64,000 bases of DNA from Nelumbo lutea (taxonomy: Eukaryota > Streptophyta > Magnoliopsida > Proteales > Nelumbonaceae): the NCBI GenBank assembly GCA_022828595.1, contig JAKGHH010000002.1:77286383-77350382 (forward strand), written 5' to 3'. The notes under the pieces were generated by a model that was not told the DNA's origin, did not search any database, and saw only the letters and a program-made list of their open reading frames with translations. Of this stretch, positions 11,007-23,200 are shown piece after piece; position 1 is the first letter of the stretch; every line of letters begins with the position of its first letter. The translations under genes and the position numbers were made by a program.

Positions 11007-13499
11007 CTTTACCCCTAATATTAGAAGAGTTGGAAAGGAAATCTTCCTTTTTTTTCTTTTTTTTTTAATTTTTTCTAGGCACTTTGAGTTTAGGAAGTCC
11101 ATTTATACCTGAATTGATGACACGCTTGGCACATGTTGGATATGACAATCTTGATATGTCAAGCTGAGGAGTTGCACTGAGAGTTGATAGGATGACTTGT
11201 CACATTGAGGATCTCACAATGTTGATATGTCATTATGATAAAATGTCTTGACATGATGCGGATCATGGTGCCTTGTCATGCTATTGACTTGCCATGTTGT
11301 GGTCTAGATTGATGATTAACGATATACCGAGTGTTGATCAGATGATGACTGTGTTGACAATGATCAATGATGTTGTGCTTTTGTTCTTGCTATAATTTCA
11401 ACACTTGGCCAACTTTCTTTGGTTGGTAGCCGTTTGAGTATGCAGTTTAGCTTTGCATGTCAATCGGTCAAATCCTTCTCAATGTGCTTCAGTGCCAATG
11501 AACTCTTTTGCTCAAACCTTGCTTCTACTTTACCAATGTTAGGCACCCCACACACGCTGGGTTGAACCGGCCTCTACTTTACCAATGTTCCAAGGAAACT
11601 TTTATAATTTTTGGGCTTAGAAATAAAACACACACTAAACTAAGCAATTGAAATCTAGAAAGGAAAGAGAAAGTTATAAGCATTTAATCAATTAACTAAG
11701 AGATGCATTTGAACTATTAGAATGATAATGATGGAGTGGGTTACTAAATTAACAAACTAATTATTTGCAAAAAAAAAAGGAGAACTGAAATTATGACTAA
11801 TGAGTGACTAATGGACGAAACCTACTATATGCCATGGAGATATGTAAAGTTAAATGCAAAATCTATAAGCTAGCAATAAACTATACATGAATAATAATGC
11901 TAGGACTAAAGCAACTAAGAACGATTTATATCATAAAAGAACATTAATTGACAAATGACCTTATTTAAATCATAAGAGGAATGTTGAAAAAGCATTGTTA
12001 AGTTCTAAACTTGTGCTAAAAAGTACTAGCTAAATGGAAGAAGAAAATTAATCATATTATGATAACAGCTTAAAAGAACAATAGTAGCAAAATCTTAAAT
12101 TTGCAAATAACATGCAATTAATTAAAATTAAGGTGACCTAATTCTAATTCTAACACAAATAAATTAACTATGAATACAAACTAGAAACTTAATGTGATAT
12201 GACAAGCCTAGGTTATGCAAACTATTCTACACTAATTCAAAGATAACAAGGTACGGATGGAACTACTTAGATATGCAAATGCAAATGTAGGAAGTGAATT
12301 AGACAAATAGGATAATGCTAATGAAATTTAAAATAAAAGAGGGACCCATTTAAATGCTTCATTAGAAAAAGGCCGAATTTAATTTTCTAATAAAAACATG
12401 AAACACAACCATTTAATGCAATTTTCAAAAAATGATAGTAGATGTTTCTTAGACAATTAATGAGGAAGTGATTGACAGGAAATTCTAACGATTTCAATGG
12501 AAGGAATTTATGCTTCAAAGTGAAAACAATGAACTAAAAACAAAAAATAAAAAATAAAGGATAAAAAAAAGAAAGTGCATTCAAGTGATTGTTGGACTAA
12601 ACAAAAAGCACTCTATGGGTGGGACTTTCATCTTTGAACAACTAATAAACTAATCCTACTCGGTTACTTTGAAAGAAGTAAAAGTTTTCTAAACTAGAAT
12701 GGAAACAGCAGACCTATATGACGAAAAAAAAATAGTTGACCTCACAAAGTACGAGTCGCCTCTCCTATACATTGAATAGCTTCCCTCAATAATTTGACAG
12801 CTTCCCTTGTTACTTCATGAGGCCTTTGTAACCTTGAGAGACTCTATGGTTTCAAGATGAATTCTTAGTTATTTGGGAGGCTAATGACGTTGATTATGTA
12901 GCCTAAAATGTGAGAAAACATGATAGATGACTGTAACTTTTTCTAAAACAAGATCTTCACTTCAAGAATTCTTCATTCTTCTTTTCTGAAATGAGGCATG
13001 ACCTAAGGATGTACTTTGGCTTCAAAATGATATTGGGGACTCTAGGGACGATGGAGAGTGAGTGGGGAGGTTTTGGGACGTGGGTAATGGCCATGGGAAT
13101 TGAGCTTTCTCCCTAAGCTAGCTTGTGTAGGTTAGATTGTGTGTCCAGGATGTGAGAAAGGGGCGATATTTATAGATTTTTGAGAGGGGAATGGAGGGAT
13201 GAGATGGGAGAAAAAAAGAGATCAATGGCTGATGTTTAAATGGTTTTTGGAGGGATTTTGATTGACAGAATGGGCTGTCAAGACAGCTTTGTGAGAGATT
13301 CTCTCAATCGATCAAGACAGAGTGAAAGATTTCACCAACTTACATAAATTGGACATTCCAATCTTAGGTGATTGGCTTGATTGATTCGAAGCTATAGCTG
13401 ATCAAATCTTAGATTTTAAAGATGTTTCTAGAGGATGAGGGGAAGTTTTGGTCATGGAATGCCCTAGGTTCGAAGTTATTGTGAAGAGGATTCTAAACG
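11007..13499. other. AT-rich DNA, no gene recognised
   Basis: I see no coding frame with family motifs on either strand. There are A-rich stretches and a short direct repeat (TCTACTTTACCAATGTT at about 11524 and 11572). On the minus strand TATAAATA (13167-13174) is followed by GC-rich text and a short ATG frame of about 40 codons, which could be the promoter side of an old LTR or host gene, but nothing identifies it. This may be pre-insertion host DNA or a decayed repeat. Confidence 0.5.
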
Positions 13500-14290
13500 T
13501 AGGGCCCAGATCGAGTCTAGCTTTGAATCTCCAGATGGAGGGGCTAACGGTGTCGGAATAGGATGATCTTGATACCATTGGACTTGGAATTTCAAGCTCT
13601 ATCCATCTACATGGTTGGATTTCAGATTTTCTGAGGGTTAGGATGTAGGATCAGAGATAATCCCGATCGGACGATCGGAATCAGTTCTAGCTTTGGTATT
13701 GAGATGAAGGGGTAAGCAGTGTCAGATTTGGGTGAACTTGGTGTTGCTGGATTTGGAATTTTGGGCTCTATGTGCCTATGGTATCAGATTTTGGATTTGA
13801 TGTTAAATGAGTATTAGGATCAAAATGGCTCCGATCGAACAATCGAAATTGATTTTGGCTTCGGGTCTTAGGATGATGTGGTAAATGATGTCGGACTCGA
13901 GCGATCTTGGTGTCGTTGGATTTGGATTTTTGAGATCTATGTATCTATGGTCTTAGATTTTGGATTTGATTTGAAATGAGGATTTGGATCAAAATGACTC
14001 TAATCGGACGATCAAAATCGGTTCCAGCCTCGGATCTTGGGATGATGGGGTAAACAGTGTCAGACTTAGGCGATTTTGGTGTCGTTGGATTCAGGTTTTT
14101 GGGATCTACATGCCTATGGTCTCGAATTTTGAATTTGATGTGAAATGGAGATTAGGATTAAAATGACTCCGATCGAACGATTGGAATCAGTTTCGGCTTT
14201 GGGTCTTAGGATGAAGGGGTAAACGGTGTTGGATTTGGGTGATCTTGGTGTCATTGGGTTTGGGCTTTTAGGCTCTACATACCTATGGTT
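13500..14290. repeat. tandem array of ~168-bp units
   Basis: About five diverged units follow one another. The landmark CCGATCG (or CTAATCG) recurs at 13663, 13831, 14000 and 14169, spacings of 168, 169 and 169 bp. A shorter first unit starts near 13507. Each unit also carries GGTAAAC/GGTAAGC, GATCTTGGTGTC and GGATTTGATxTxAAATG. The short frames at 13984-14166 (+) and 14114-14365 (-) come from this array and are not believable genes. It could be a satellite or a repeat within a retrotransposon leader. The 166 bp after it (to 14456) show nothing recognisable. Confidence 0.8.
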
Positions 14291-14456
14291 TTGGATCCTC
14301 GAGGCCCCAACTTTTGTAAAATTCCAAAAAAAACCACAAGTCGACCGCAAGATTAGCTGAAGCATGCTTAAAGCTCAAAGTCTTGTAGAAAGACTAAAGA
14401 GTGCAAAAATGGGGTGTTTATACTCCTATTCTGGGTTTGACTGGTATATATACTTA

Positions 14457-15482
14457 CTACACTCATCGCCTGAGCAATGTCTAGTCAAGTGCTCAACATG
14501 GCATACATGATTTTCCCTATGGTTGAGGCATAGGGAACCTCTCTTATGCCCTCAATATCCTCAGGAGTCTTGGGATATGTACCCTTGGAGAGAGTGACTC
14601 CGTGTCTAAAAGAGACAAATCCCTTCTTGGAGTTCTCCATGTTGTATCTATTGTCTATCATGTCGATGTAAGTAGTTTGGGATAATCCTTTATCCTCTTT
14701 GATCTATCTTTATAGAGTCGAAGTCCTAAGATGTAAGAGGCCTCTCCAAGATGTTTCATGGATAATTGCTGCGAAAGCCATACCTTATCTCCCACTGATT
14801 TCCTATAAACACAGTGCTCATCTGGATCCTGCTCAAAGTTAAATTGTTTCACCGTAGAGTCAAATTGGATGTTCTAACTTCTTGAATCTTGTTTAAGTTC
14901 ATAAATGGATCTGTTAAGTTTGCACACCATGTGTTCCTGACCAGATGCTATAAAGCCTTGCAGCTGCTGCATATAGATATCTTCTGTAAGATTTCCATTC
15001 AGGAATGTGGTTTTGGCATCCATATGCCAAATCTCGTAATCATAGTGTGCTGCTACACCTAGCAGGATCTATATGGATTTAAGCATGGCTACTGGCGTAA
15101 AGCTTTCCTCATAATCAACTCCCTCTTTTTGAGTGTACCCTTTTGCTACAAGATGAGCTTTATAGGTCTCAACCTTTCCATTAGGGCCATTCTTCCTCTT
15201 GTAGATCCATTCGCAACCAATTGCTTTCACCCTAGGGGGTGGGTCTATGAGAGTCCAAACTCTATTGGTTTTCATTAAGTCCATCTCAGCTTTCATGGCA
15301 TCTATTAATTTCAAGGAAACTATGTCCAACATAGCTCTTGCATAAGTCATGGGATCTTCCTCACTGATCGTGGTTTCCATAAAGTAACTTTCTTGATCAT
15401 AACTGTAACGAATTGGAGGCCTAGATACCCGTGTGGGTCTTTTAAGTTGGATATTATCTAGAACTTGTGAGACATCTCCCAC
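14457..15482 (-). pseudogene. pol: copia RT (element B)
   Basis: This is a minus-strand copy of the family RT. At 15069-15482 it has the RT N-terminal text [14 protein letters not shown] and [14 protein letters not shown]. Further down are FLNG-type text, the QASRSW region (decayed) and, at 14658-14852, WLSQQLSMKHLGEASYILGL. The catalytic YVDD box is absent: the text runs from GDK straight to VWLSQQ, an internal loss of about 75 bp. The element ends within RT at about 14457, with no RNase H or 3' LTR. The upstream frame has IN-RT linker text [11 protein letters not shown]. Confidence 0.85.
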
Positions 15483-16593
15483 TACTCCTAAGCCCTCCTC
15501 ATCAAGAACAATTTCCTAATGATGATTGTTTAAGATGTAATCTTCTTCCAAGAAGTAGGCATTTTGACTACAAAACACTTATTGCTCTCTTGGGTCATAA
15601 AAAAGATATCCTATAGAGCTTTTGAGGTAGCCTACAAATAGGCAATGACTGGTCTTGGATTCCAATTTGTCAGCACTTGTTCTTTTAACATGTGTTGGAT
15701 AATCTCAAATCTTCAAGTGTCTTACACTTGGTTTCTTACTGATTCATAGCTCATAGGGAGTCTTAGGAACAGATTTGGATGGAACCCGGTTTAGCAGGTA
15801 TATAGAAGGTTCCAATGCATGTCCCCAAAAGGATATAGGTAGTTCAAAATGTATGATGTGTGATGGGACCATATCTAATAGTCTGGTTTCTCATCTTCGA
15901 CACACCGTTTAATTATGGTGTAGTAGGAGGAGACAACTGTGATATAATCCCATTATCCTTAAGGTAGTCATTGAATTTGTCGGAGAGATATTCACTTCCT
16001 CGATCTGATCGAAGGATTTTGATCTATCTCCCCAACTATTTCTCAACTTCTTGTTTGAACTCCTTGAACTTTTCAAAGGATTCAAACTTATGTCTCATTA
16101 GGTACACATAACCATACCGAGAGTAATCATCGGTAAAAGTTATGAAATAACAGTGCTGGTTTCGTGTCCTAACATTCATGGGACCCCATACATCAATATG
16201 TATTTGGTCAAGTGTGCTTGTTGATCTTTTAGGCTTACCCGTAAATGGTCGTTTCGTCATCTTACCATAAAGGCAAGGTTTACAAGTTGGAAGATCTTCT
16301 ACAGTTAGAAAATCCAAAGGTCCATACTTTACAAATCTTGTGATACAAGCTATGTTGATATTGCCAAGTTGATAATGCCACATGCACGTGGGATTAACTG
16401 CATCACATGTTCTTTTCTTGGGGTTAGGTTTCGACTTAGTTTCGGTTATATTCATTTCTAGAGAAGGACAGAGGACATAGAGACCATTCTCAAGTTCTCC
16501 ATGAGTAAGGAATTTTTTATTCAATTTGATAGTAATCGTATCACTAAACAGAACAGAATAACCATCCTTGCACAGTTTTGAAACTGAAATCAA
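15483..16593 (-). pseudogene. pol: copia integrase (element B)
   Basis: The HHCC-type pre-integrase text (HYQLGNINIACITR, CKPCLYGKM) and the core start (IHIDVWGP, FTDDYSRYGYVYLMRH) are open at 16036-16593. The rest, down to about 15483, is broken by stops and frameshifts. It still shows the GGEYLSDKF-like region near 15990, the GVSE-type region near 15910 and the [14 protein letters not shown] region near 15690. The order with RT downstream on the same strand is normal for copia. Confidence 0.85.
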
Positions 16594-17607
16594 ATTTCTT
16601 AGTAACGGTACATAAAGACGATCTTTTAGCTTTACAATTCCTTCTCTAAAAATCTACAGTTCCTATAGTTGTAGCTGCAACTGTTGTAGAAGTCCCCAAG
16701 TAAAGAACCACCTCGTCATCATTCAGCCTTCTTCTTTCTCTAAAACCCTACAATGTATTACATGCATGAGTAGAAGCCTTGGAGTCAATACACTAGGGTG
16801 TAGAAGTGACTGACTTATTGGTCTCTATGACAAGATATTCGAAATTACCTTCTTTGTTCTTGGATTCTAGATATTGAGGATAGTTCCTCTTCCAGTGTCT
16901 GGTTTGTCTACAGAAGTGAAATTCATCTGATTCTTTGTCTTTCTTCTACTTTTTCGGCTTGCCCGCTTTCTTCTGAGGCCTCTTCTTACCATTCCTCTTT
17001 TTCTTGCCAGATTTGCCACCTTCTACAAGCATGGCTACCGGCTTGTCCTTTTTTATCAGTTCTTTAGTTTTCTGCAACATATTGCTGAGTTCTTGAAGGC
17101 TAACTTTTAGCTAGTTGATGTTGTAATTCATGACAAATTGATCGAAGGAGGGAGGCATAGAGTTTAGGGTAACATCAATTTTGCTGTCATTATCGACCTG
17201 GGATCCAAGAGCCTCTAGTTCCTTTATATACCCCATCATCCACATGGTGTGTTCATGGACCTGTTGGCTCTCGGTCATCCCGGTGGTCATCAACAGATTG
17301 AGGACCTTCTAAAGGACAAAATGATTATGCTCCTTGTACATAGCCTTTAGACTATCCAGAATGTCTTTACAGAGTTCGATCTTATTGAATTGTCTCTAGA
17401 TAACATTATCTAAATTTGCTACGATATAACACCAGGCAAGAGAATTTTTCTCCTCCCATTCCTGATATTCCCTCCTACGTGCTTCAGGAACCCTATTTCT
17501 TGGATGTTCTAGAGTAGGATTCTTGGCAACCTTGTTCAATTTCTCAGACACAGAACCATATTAAGGTTATTACCATCCCATAGTTTGGCGAATTGTTTGT
17601 GTGCCAT
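16594..17607 (-). pseudogene. gag: copia gag, zinc knuckle and protease (element B)
   Basis: The start codon is at 17605-17607 (MAHKQFAKL). Capsid text at 17111-17293 includes HTMWMMGYIKELEALGSQ and LNSMPPSFDQFVMNYNIN. The zinc knuckle (16880-16925) has lost its first cysteine (FHFC) and reads RNYPQ in place of the last one. The protease motif near 16780 reads DSKASTHACNTL, with the active-site glycine lost. Several stops and frameshifts are present, so the polyprotein is dead. Confidence 0.8.
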
Positions 17608-18073
17608 TTCTGATAAAAGGCAACAGATATTAGTCCATGACGTAAAATTGATTCATGTTATCTTACATACAATGATCTTTTATCTATATTCCATCTCCAT
17701 TTATTCATCTTTGAGATTTTTCTCCTATCTCAGTGGTGGGGACACAGTGCATGTCCCTAAAAATGTGGGAAATCACATGGGTGCATGGAGCCAACTATTT
17801 TAGCGGCAAAGCCCCACCATTTTTTGTGAAGGATCATATCCACCCATCCAATGATCTTTCCCATTGGCCTTCATCAAATAAGATTCATTACCATTTTAGG
17901 TTAAACTGTTCTGTCTAGTAAGTGCTTACCCGTCATATCGTGGACTCCAAGGTATTGTGAAAGAGTTCCAATTTAGGATAGGTCTCTCCCACATTGGTCT
18001 ATTATGCCCCTATCATCTCATGAAGCTATCCAACCGACTGGACCAGTGGGTGGAGATAATCAAATTATCATCT
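17608..18073 (-). other. copia leader remnant (element B)
   Basis: This is the last ~460 bp of the untranslated leader, homologous to 33730-34270 of element H in opposite orientation. It contains the conserved GTGGGAAATCACAT and CCCACATTGGTCTAT text. At 18073/18074 it meets the RT of element C, so the rest of the leader, the PBS, the LTR and the end of C are missing. Confidence 0.75.
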
Positions 18074-18983
18074 TAGAGAAAGTGACTCCGTGACTGAAAG
18101 GAACATTTCCTTTCTTAGAGTTTTTCATAATGTATCTCTTGACAGTCTTGTCAATGTAAGTTGACTAGGATAATCGAATTATCCTCTTCGATCTATCTCT
18201 ATAGAGTCGAAGTCCCAAGATATAGGTGGCTTCTCCAAGGTCTTTCATTGATTATTGCTGTGAAAGCCACACTTTCACCATAATTAACATTCCTACATCA
18301 TTCCCAATGAGTAAAAATGTCATCTACATACAAAACCAAGAACGTAACTTTATCCCCACCAGTCTTCCTGTAAACACAGGGTTCATCCGAATTTTGCTCA
18401 AAGTCAAACTGTTTGGTAGTAAAGTCAAACCGGATGTTCCAACTCTTAGAAGCCTGCTTTAGTCCATATATGGATCGGTTAACTTTGCATTCCATGTGTT
18501 CCTAACTTGCCATAATAAATCCTTGCGGTTGCTGCATATAGATATCTTCAGTAAGATCTCCATTTAGGAATGCAGTTTGGACATCCATTTGCCAAATCTC
18601 GTAGTTATGGTATGCTGCTATAGCTTGCAAGATCCAAATAGACTTCAGCATAGCCACCGGTGAAAAGGTCTCCTCATAGTTGATTCCCTCTTTCTGAGTG
18701 TATCCTTTCACCACAAGATGAGCTTTATAGGTCTCAATGTTACCATTTGGGCCCTTCTTCCTCTTGTAAATCCACTTGCAACCAATTGCTTTCACCCTAG
18801 AGGGTGGGTATACAAGTGTCCAGACCTTGTTGGTCTCCATCGAGTCCATCTCAGCTTTCATGGCATCTACCCACTTTAGGGAATCTATTTCCAGCATAGC
18901 TTCTGCATAAGTCATAGGATCCTCCTCACTTGTCGTGGCTTCCACCAAGTAACTTTCTTGGTCATAGCTATAATGAACTGGAG
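18074..18983 (-). pseudogene. pol: copia RT (element C)
   Basis: This minus-strand RT has [44 protein letters not shown] and IYGLKQASKSW, with the catalytic box VLYVDD kept at about 18310-18330. A frameshift follows directly (DDIFTHWE). The RT C-terminal part continues to 18074, where KNSKKGNVPF-type text is joined to the leader of element B. RNase H is absent. Confidence 0.85.
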
Positions 18984-19599
18984 TAACCTACAAATAGGTA
19001 ACGATTGGTCTTAGATTCCAATTTGTCTGCACTTGTTCTTTTAACATGTACTGGACAACCCCAAATCTTCATGTGTCTCACACTTGGTTTCTTATTGGTC
19101 CAAAGCTCATAGGGAGTTTTCAGAATGGATTTGGTTGGAACCCAGTTCAGCATGTAAATCCCAGTCTCCAATGCATATCCCAAAAGGAAGTAGGTAATTC
19201 CAAGTGGATGAGAAGTGATCATACCATATACAATAGGGTCCGGTTCCTCTTCTCCGAAACACCATTTAATTGTGGTGTAGCGGGAGGGGCTAATTGTGAT
19301 ACTATCCTGTTGTCCTTTAAGTAGTCATTGAATTCATCAGAGAGATATTCACCATCTCAATCTGATCGAAGGGCTTTAATTTCTCTCCCTAATTGTTCAT
19401 CGACTTCTTGTCTGAACTCCTTGAACTTTTCAAAAGATTCAGGTTTATGTCTCATTAGGTACATGTAACCATACTGGGAATAATTAGCAGTAATGATTAT
19501 GAAATAAACGTGTTGATTACGTGTCCAAACATTTAGGGGACCACATATATTTATTAGGTCAAGTGTTTCTGTAGATCTTTCAAGCTTACCGTTAAATGG
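18984..19599 (-). pseudogene. pol: copia integrase C-terminal part (element C)
   Basis: The open stretch 18968-19222 has [32 protein letters not shown] and RYLFVGY, then jumps to the RT linker text (VHYSYDQ), with about 350 bp missing at 18985. Upstream, 19223-19599 carries the region around the last catalytic glutamate and the core (YFII, YSQYGYMYLMRHKPESFEKF), broken by stops. Confidence 0.8.
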
Positions 19600-20286
19600 T
19601 CATTTCGTCATCTTACCCTGAAGGCAAGGTTCACAAGTTGGAAGATCTTCTACAGTTAGAAAATCCAAAGGACCATCATTTACCAACCTTGTGATACAAT
19701 CTATGTTAATGTGGCCAAGTCGGTAATGCCATAGGCATGTGGGACTAACTGTATCACAGATTCTTTTCTTGAGGGTTATTTTCGACATAGTTTCGGTAAT
19801 GTTGGTTTCTAGAGAGGGATGAAGAATATAGAAACCATTCTCAAGTTCCCCATATGCTAGGAATTTGTTATTCTCTTTAATAATAATCACATTAATAAAC
19901 AAAATAGAATAACCATTCCTGCAAAACTTTGAGACAGAAATCAAATTTCTTTTTAAATTAGGTACGAAAAGACAATCTTTCAGTACAATAATTCTTTCTC
20001 TGAAAACTAATTCTACAGTGCCTATGGTCGTAGCTGCAATAATTGCAGAAGTCCCCAAGTAAAGTGTCACTTCTCCATCACTCAGTCTTTTGCTTTTCTT
20101 GAACCCCCGCAGTGAGTTACACACATGAGTCGAAGCCACAGAGTCAATACAATGGGAAGTAGAAGTGACCAACAGATTGATCTCTATGATGAAAGAATCG
20201 AACATACCTTGTTTCTTAGTCTCCAGGTATTGAGAACAATTCCTTTTCCAATGGTCGGTCTCTTTGCAGAAGTGATAGGCATTCAA
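19600..20286 (-). pseudogene. pol: copia zinc knuckle, protease and pre-integrase (element C)
   Basis: One open frame of 228 codons. It starts with the zinc knuckle, whose first cysteine is now tyrosine (YHFCKETDHWKRNC). The protease active site reads DSVASTHVCNSL (glycine to valine). The retroviral-type protease body and the HHCC pre-integrase follow (HYRLGHINIDCITR, CEPCLQGKMTK). The upstream methionine at this point is a substitution and not a true start. Gag lies directly upstream on the same strand. Confidence 0.85.
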
Positions 20287-20978
20287 TGCCTTGTCTTTTT
20301 TATGCTTTTTGGTTTTGCTACCCTTCTTCTGTGCCTTCCTTTTAGCCTTCCACTTTTTCTTGTCCGATTTTCCACTTCAACAAGCATAGCTATCGACTTA
20401 TCCTTCTTAATCAGTTCTTCAGCCCTCAACAACATATTGTTGAGTTCTTGAAGGCTAACGCTTAGCTTATTCATGTTGTAATTCATGATAAATTGATTGA
20501 AGGACAAAGGCAAGGAATTGAGTATAGCCCTGACTTGAGAGCCTCTAGTTCATTGATATAACCCATCATCTTTAGACAATGGTCATGAACTTGTTGGTTC
20601 TCAGTCATCTGTGTGGTCATAAACAATTTTAAGACCTTTTGTCTAGTAGAACGATTATGCTCTTTGTACATAATCTTCAGACTATCTAATATATCTTTGG
20701 ACACTTTGATCTTATCAAATTGTCGCTATATCAGATTGTCTAAAGAGACTATAATATAACATTGAGCAAGAGAATTTTTCTCTTTTCATTCTTGATAATC
20801 TCTCCTTCAGGCCTCAGAAACCCTGTCACCCGAACGATCCGGAGCAGCCAGTGTTCTTAGCATTTTTGTCCAATTTCTCGGACATCAGAACCAGCATAAG
20901 GTTTCAGAACTAGTCAAAATAATTAGGGCCCTTGAGTTTGTTATCATCCAACAACATGGTTATGTTTCTATTTGCCAT
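20287..20978 (-). pseudogene. gag: copia gag (element C)
   Basis: The start codon is at 20976-20978 (MANRNITMLLDDNKLKG). The capsid body reads LDSLKIMYKEHNRSTRQKVL and DHCLKMMGYINELEAL, then FNQFIMNYNMNKLSVSLQEL and a basic tail. About 30 bp are missing near 20525, between the SGL and LPLSFN text. The N-terminal part has several frameshifts. Confidence 0.82.
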
Positions 20979-22289
20979 TTCTGGTAAAGGCAAAGCAGAT
21001 TTATAAGTCAACAACCTAAATTGATTCATGTCATCACATAGAAAGGGCTTTTAATCTATGGTCCATTTCCATTTTGGGCATCTCTAAGATTCCCTCCAAT
21101 CCTAGTGATGGAGACAATTGTGTCTCTGGAAATGTGGGAAACCACATGGGGTGCATGGAGCCAACTATTTTAGCTATAAACCCCCACCACCTTCTGTGAA
21201 GGATCTCATCCACTCACCATATGAGATTTCCCTTTTGGCATCTGTTAGACAAGGTTCATAGCCATTTTAGGTTAAACCTTTCTGTCCAGTAAGTGCTCAC
21301 CCATCATGTTCATGAATAGCAAGGTACCATGAGAGAGTCTTCCAGTTTAGGATAGGCCCCTCCCACATCGGTGTATGATGTGATGGCTATGGATCTTTTT
21401 GTCCAGTAAGCAGTCCAGCTGACTGCATTAGTAGATGGATAACTCAATTTTATGGTGCATCTCCACCCATCAATATAGGCAACCTTCATACTAATGATAG
21501 AAGGCCTTTATAGAATTCATCATATGAAATTCCCTATCACATGCACTTATACTTACTGGAGGGAACGAAAAGGATAATTCCCTAGATTTGATTTAGTTCA
21601 AACCAAAGTGACTCCCGTTGACTTTCATAAAGTCAGATTCAAAGTGGGCCCAAAACAGCTAGGTTTCCGGGGTGTTCCTCTTGGGGAGAAACTGAAGTGG
21701 GCCCCACTAAGAAAGGGAGATCATCCAATGATCTTAAGGGCACCATGGCAATGATGTGCATTCAGCCATTGTGTTCAAAAGAGCCACTATCGAATTAACA
21801 TGGGCCAAGCACTTATGGTCCATGTACGCAACACATCACATCACATACATCACATGCATGAAATCTATAATTGATCAAATCAATTAAATAACTGTAAAAC
21901 CCATAATTAAAATTTAAAAACCTTTTTAGTCCATTTAAAGCCCATGATATTATCAAATAATATTATCTAGGTATATGGGCTGAACTCCAAAGAACAGTTC
22001 GACCCATACAGCATTTATGTGAATTGGGCTAAATTAGTTTTAACAAACTAAAACAGGGTTTTACAGAGGTGGGCCGAATTACATCTTACAATTAGCCATC
22101 AATCCCTCATCCCATATATGGAATTTTAGGGCTGAGAACAGTCCTCATCGAACCACAGATTCGGTCCAACCAGTTTGGTCCAATCTGGTTCGAATGGGTC
22201 TAGGGTTTGATGTTTAATTCAAGATCCAATTTAAGAAGATGATCTAAAAATTAAATACAGTTGATAAATGAAAATCAAAATCAGCAACC
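20979..22289 (-). other. copia leader (element C)
   Basis: An antisense copy of the leader, homologous to 33150-34270 of element H, with the conserved CAATTAAA, TAATATTATC and GGGTCTAGGGTTTGAT text. It breaks off at about 22289, before the LTR and PBS, and abuts a plus-strand RT. The small frames here have no family motif. Confidence 0.75.
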
Positions 22290-23186
22290 CTTGGAGAAGC
22301 CTCCTATATATTGGGTCTTCGACTCTTTAGAGATAGATCGAAGCGGATAATAGGATTATCCCAATCTGCTTATATTGACAAAATAGTCAAGAGATACAAC
22401 ATGGAAAACTCCAAGAAAGGAAATGTTCCTTTTAGGCATGGAGTCAATCTCTCCAAGAAGATGTCTCCAAAGACCTCTGAGGAGATCGATAGCATGAAAG
22501 AAATTCCCTATGCCTCAGCCATAGGGAGCATCATGTATGCCATGTTGTGCACTCGTCCTAACATCACCCAGGCAATGAGTGTAGTAAGCAGATTCTAGGC
22601 CAACCCATGGTAGGAGCATTGGACTGGAGTGAAATGCATACTTAAGTAACTTCGAAGGACAAAAGAGTTTTGTTTGGTGTTCGATGGTAGTTCACTACAG
22701 ATCCAAGGGTATACAGATGCGGATTTCTAGTCAGATCCGGATGATAGAAAGTCTACATATGGATATGTTTTCACGATAGGATCATGTGCTGTTTGCTGGA
22801 AAAGCAACAAACAGGGGTCCACGACAGACTCCACAGCCAAGGCCAAATACAATGCTACAAGTGAAGCTGCCAAGGAAGCCGTGTGGATGAAGAAGTTCAT
22901 TCACGAATTGGGAGTAGTTCCGTCCAGCACATCACCCATCCCATTGTTGTGTGACAACAATGGAGCGATTGCTCAGGCTAAGGATCCACGAGCTCACTCA
23001 AAGTCGAAGCACATCGAGAGGAAGTACCACGTACTCTGGGAGATTGTTGGTAGAGGGGACATCTTGATTCAGAAGGTAGCATCAGTGGAGAATGTAGCAG
23101 ACCCATTGACTAAGCCACTGACCCAGAAAGTGTTCGAGAAACACGTGGAAAGTATGGGACTCCGGCTTATACTAGATTGGACCTAA
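22290..23186 (+). pseudogene. pol: copia RT C-terminus and RNase H (element D)
   Basis: The sequence starts abruptly inside RT (LGEASYILGLRLFRDRSKRI) and stays in one frame to the natural end. It is interrupted by in-frame stops only: TAG 22596-22598, one near 22611, a TAA near 22648, and TAG 22738-22740. RNase H is complete to the C-terminus, with WMKKFIHELGVVPSS, LLCDNNGAIAQAKDP, HSKSKHIERKYHVLWEI and the final ADPLTKPLTQKVFEKHVES stretch that element A lacks. The TAA at 23184-23186 is the natural stop. Confidence 0.88.
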
Positions 23187-23200
23187 GTGCAAGTGGGAGC

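Noticed and set aside
12901..13180. Minus-strand host gene start (TATAAATA at 13167 followed by a short ATG frame)
   Set aside because: The frame is about 40 codons with no recognisable product or visible further exons.
13500..14290. CRISPR-like spaced repeats
   Set aside because: Plant DNA with long contiguous diverged units and no short identical repeats with unique spacers.
13984..14365. Two frames within the 168-bp array
   Set aside because: They exist only because the repeat unit is stop-poor; unit spacings of 168 and 169 bp do not keep one frame.
22290..23186. Intact functional RNase H gene in element D
   Set aside because: At least four in-frame stops and no upstream RT.
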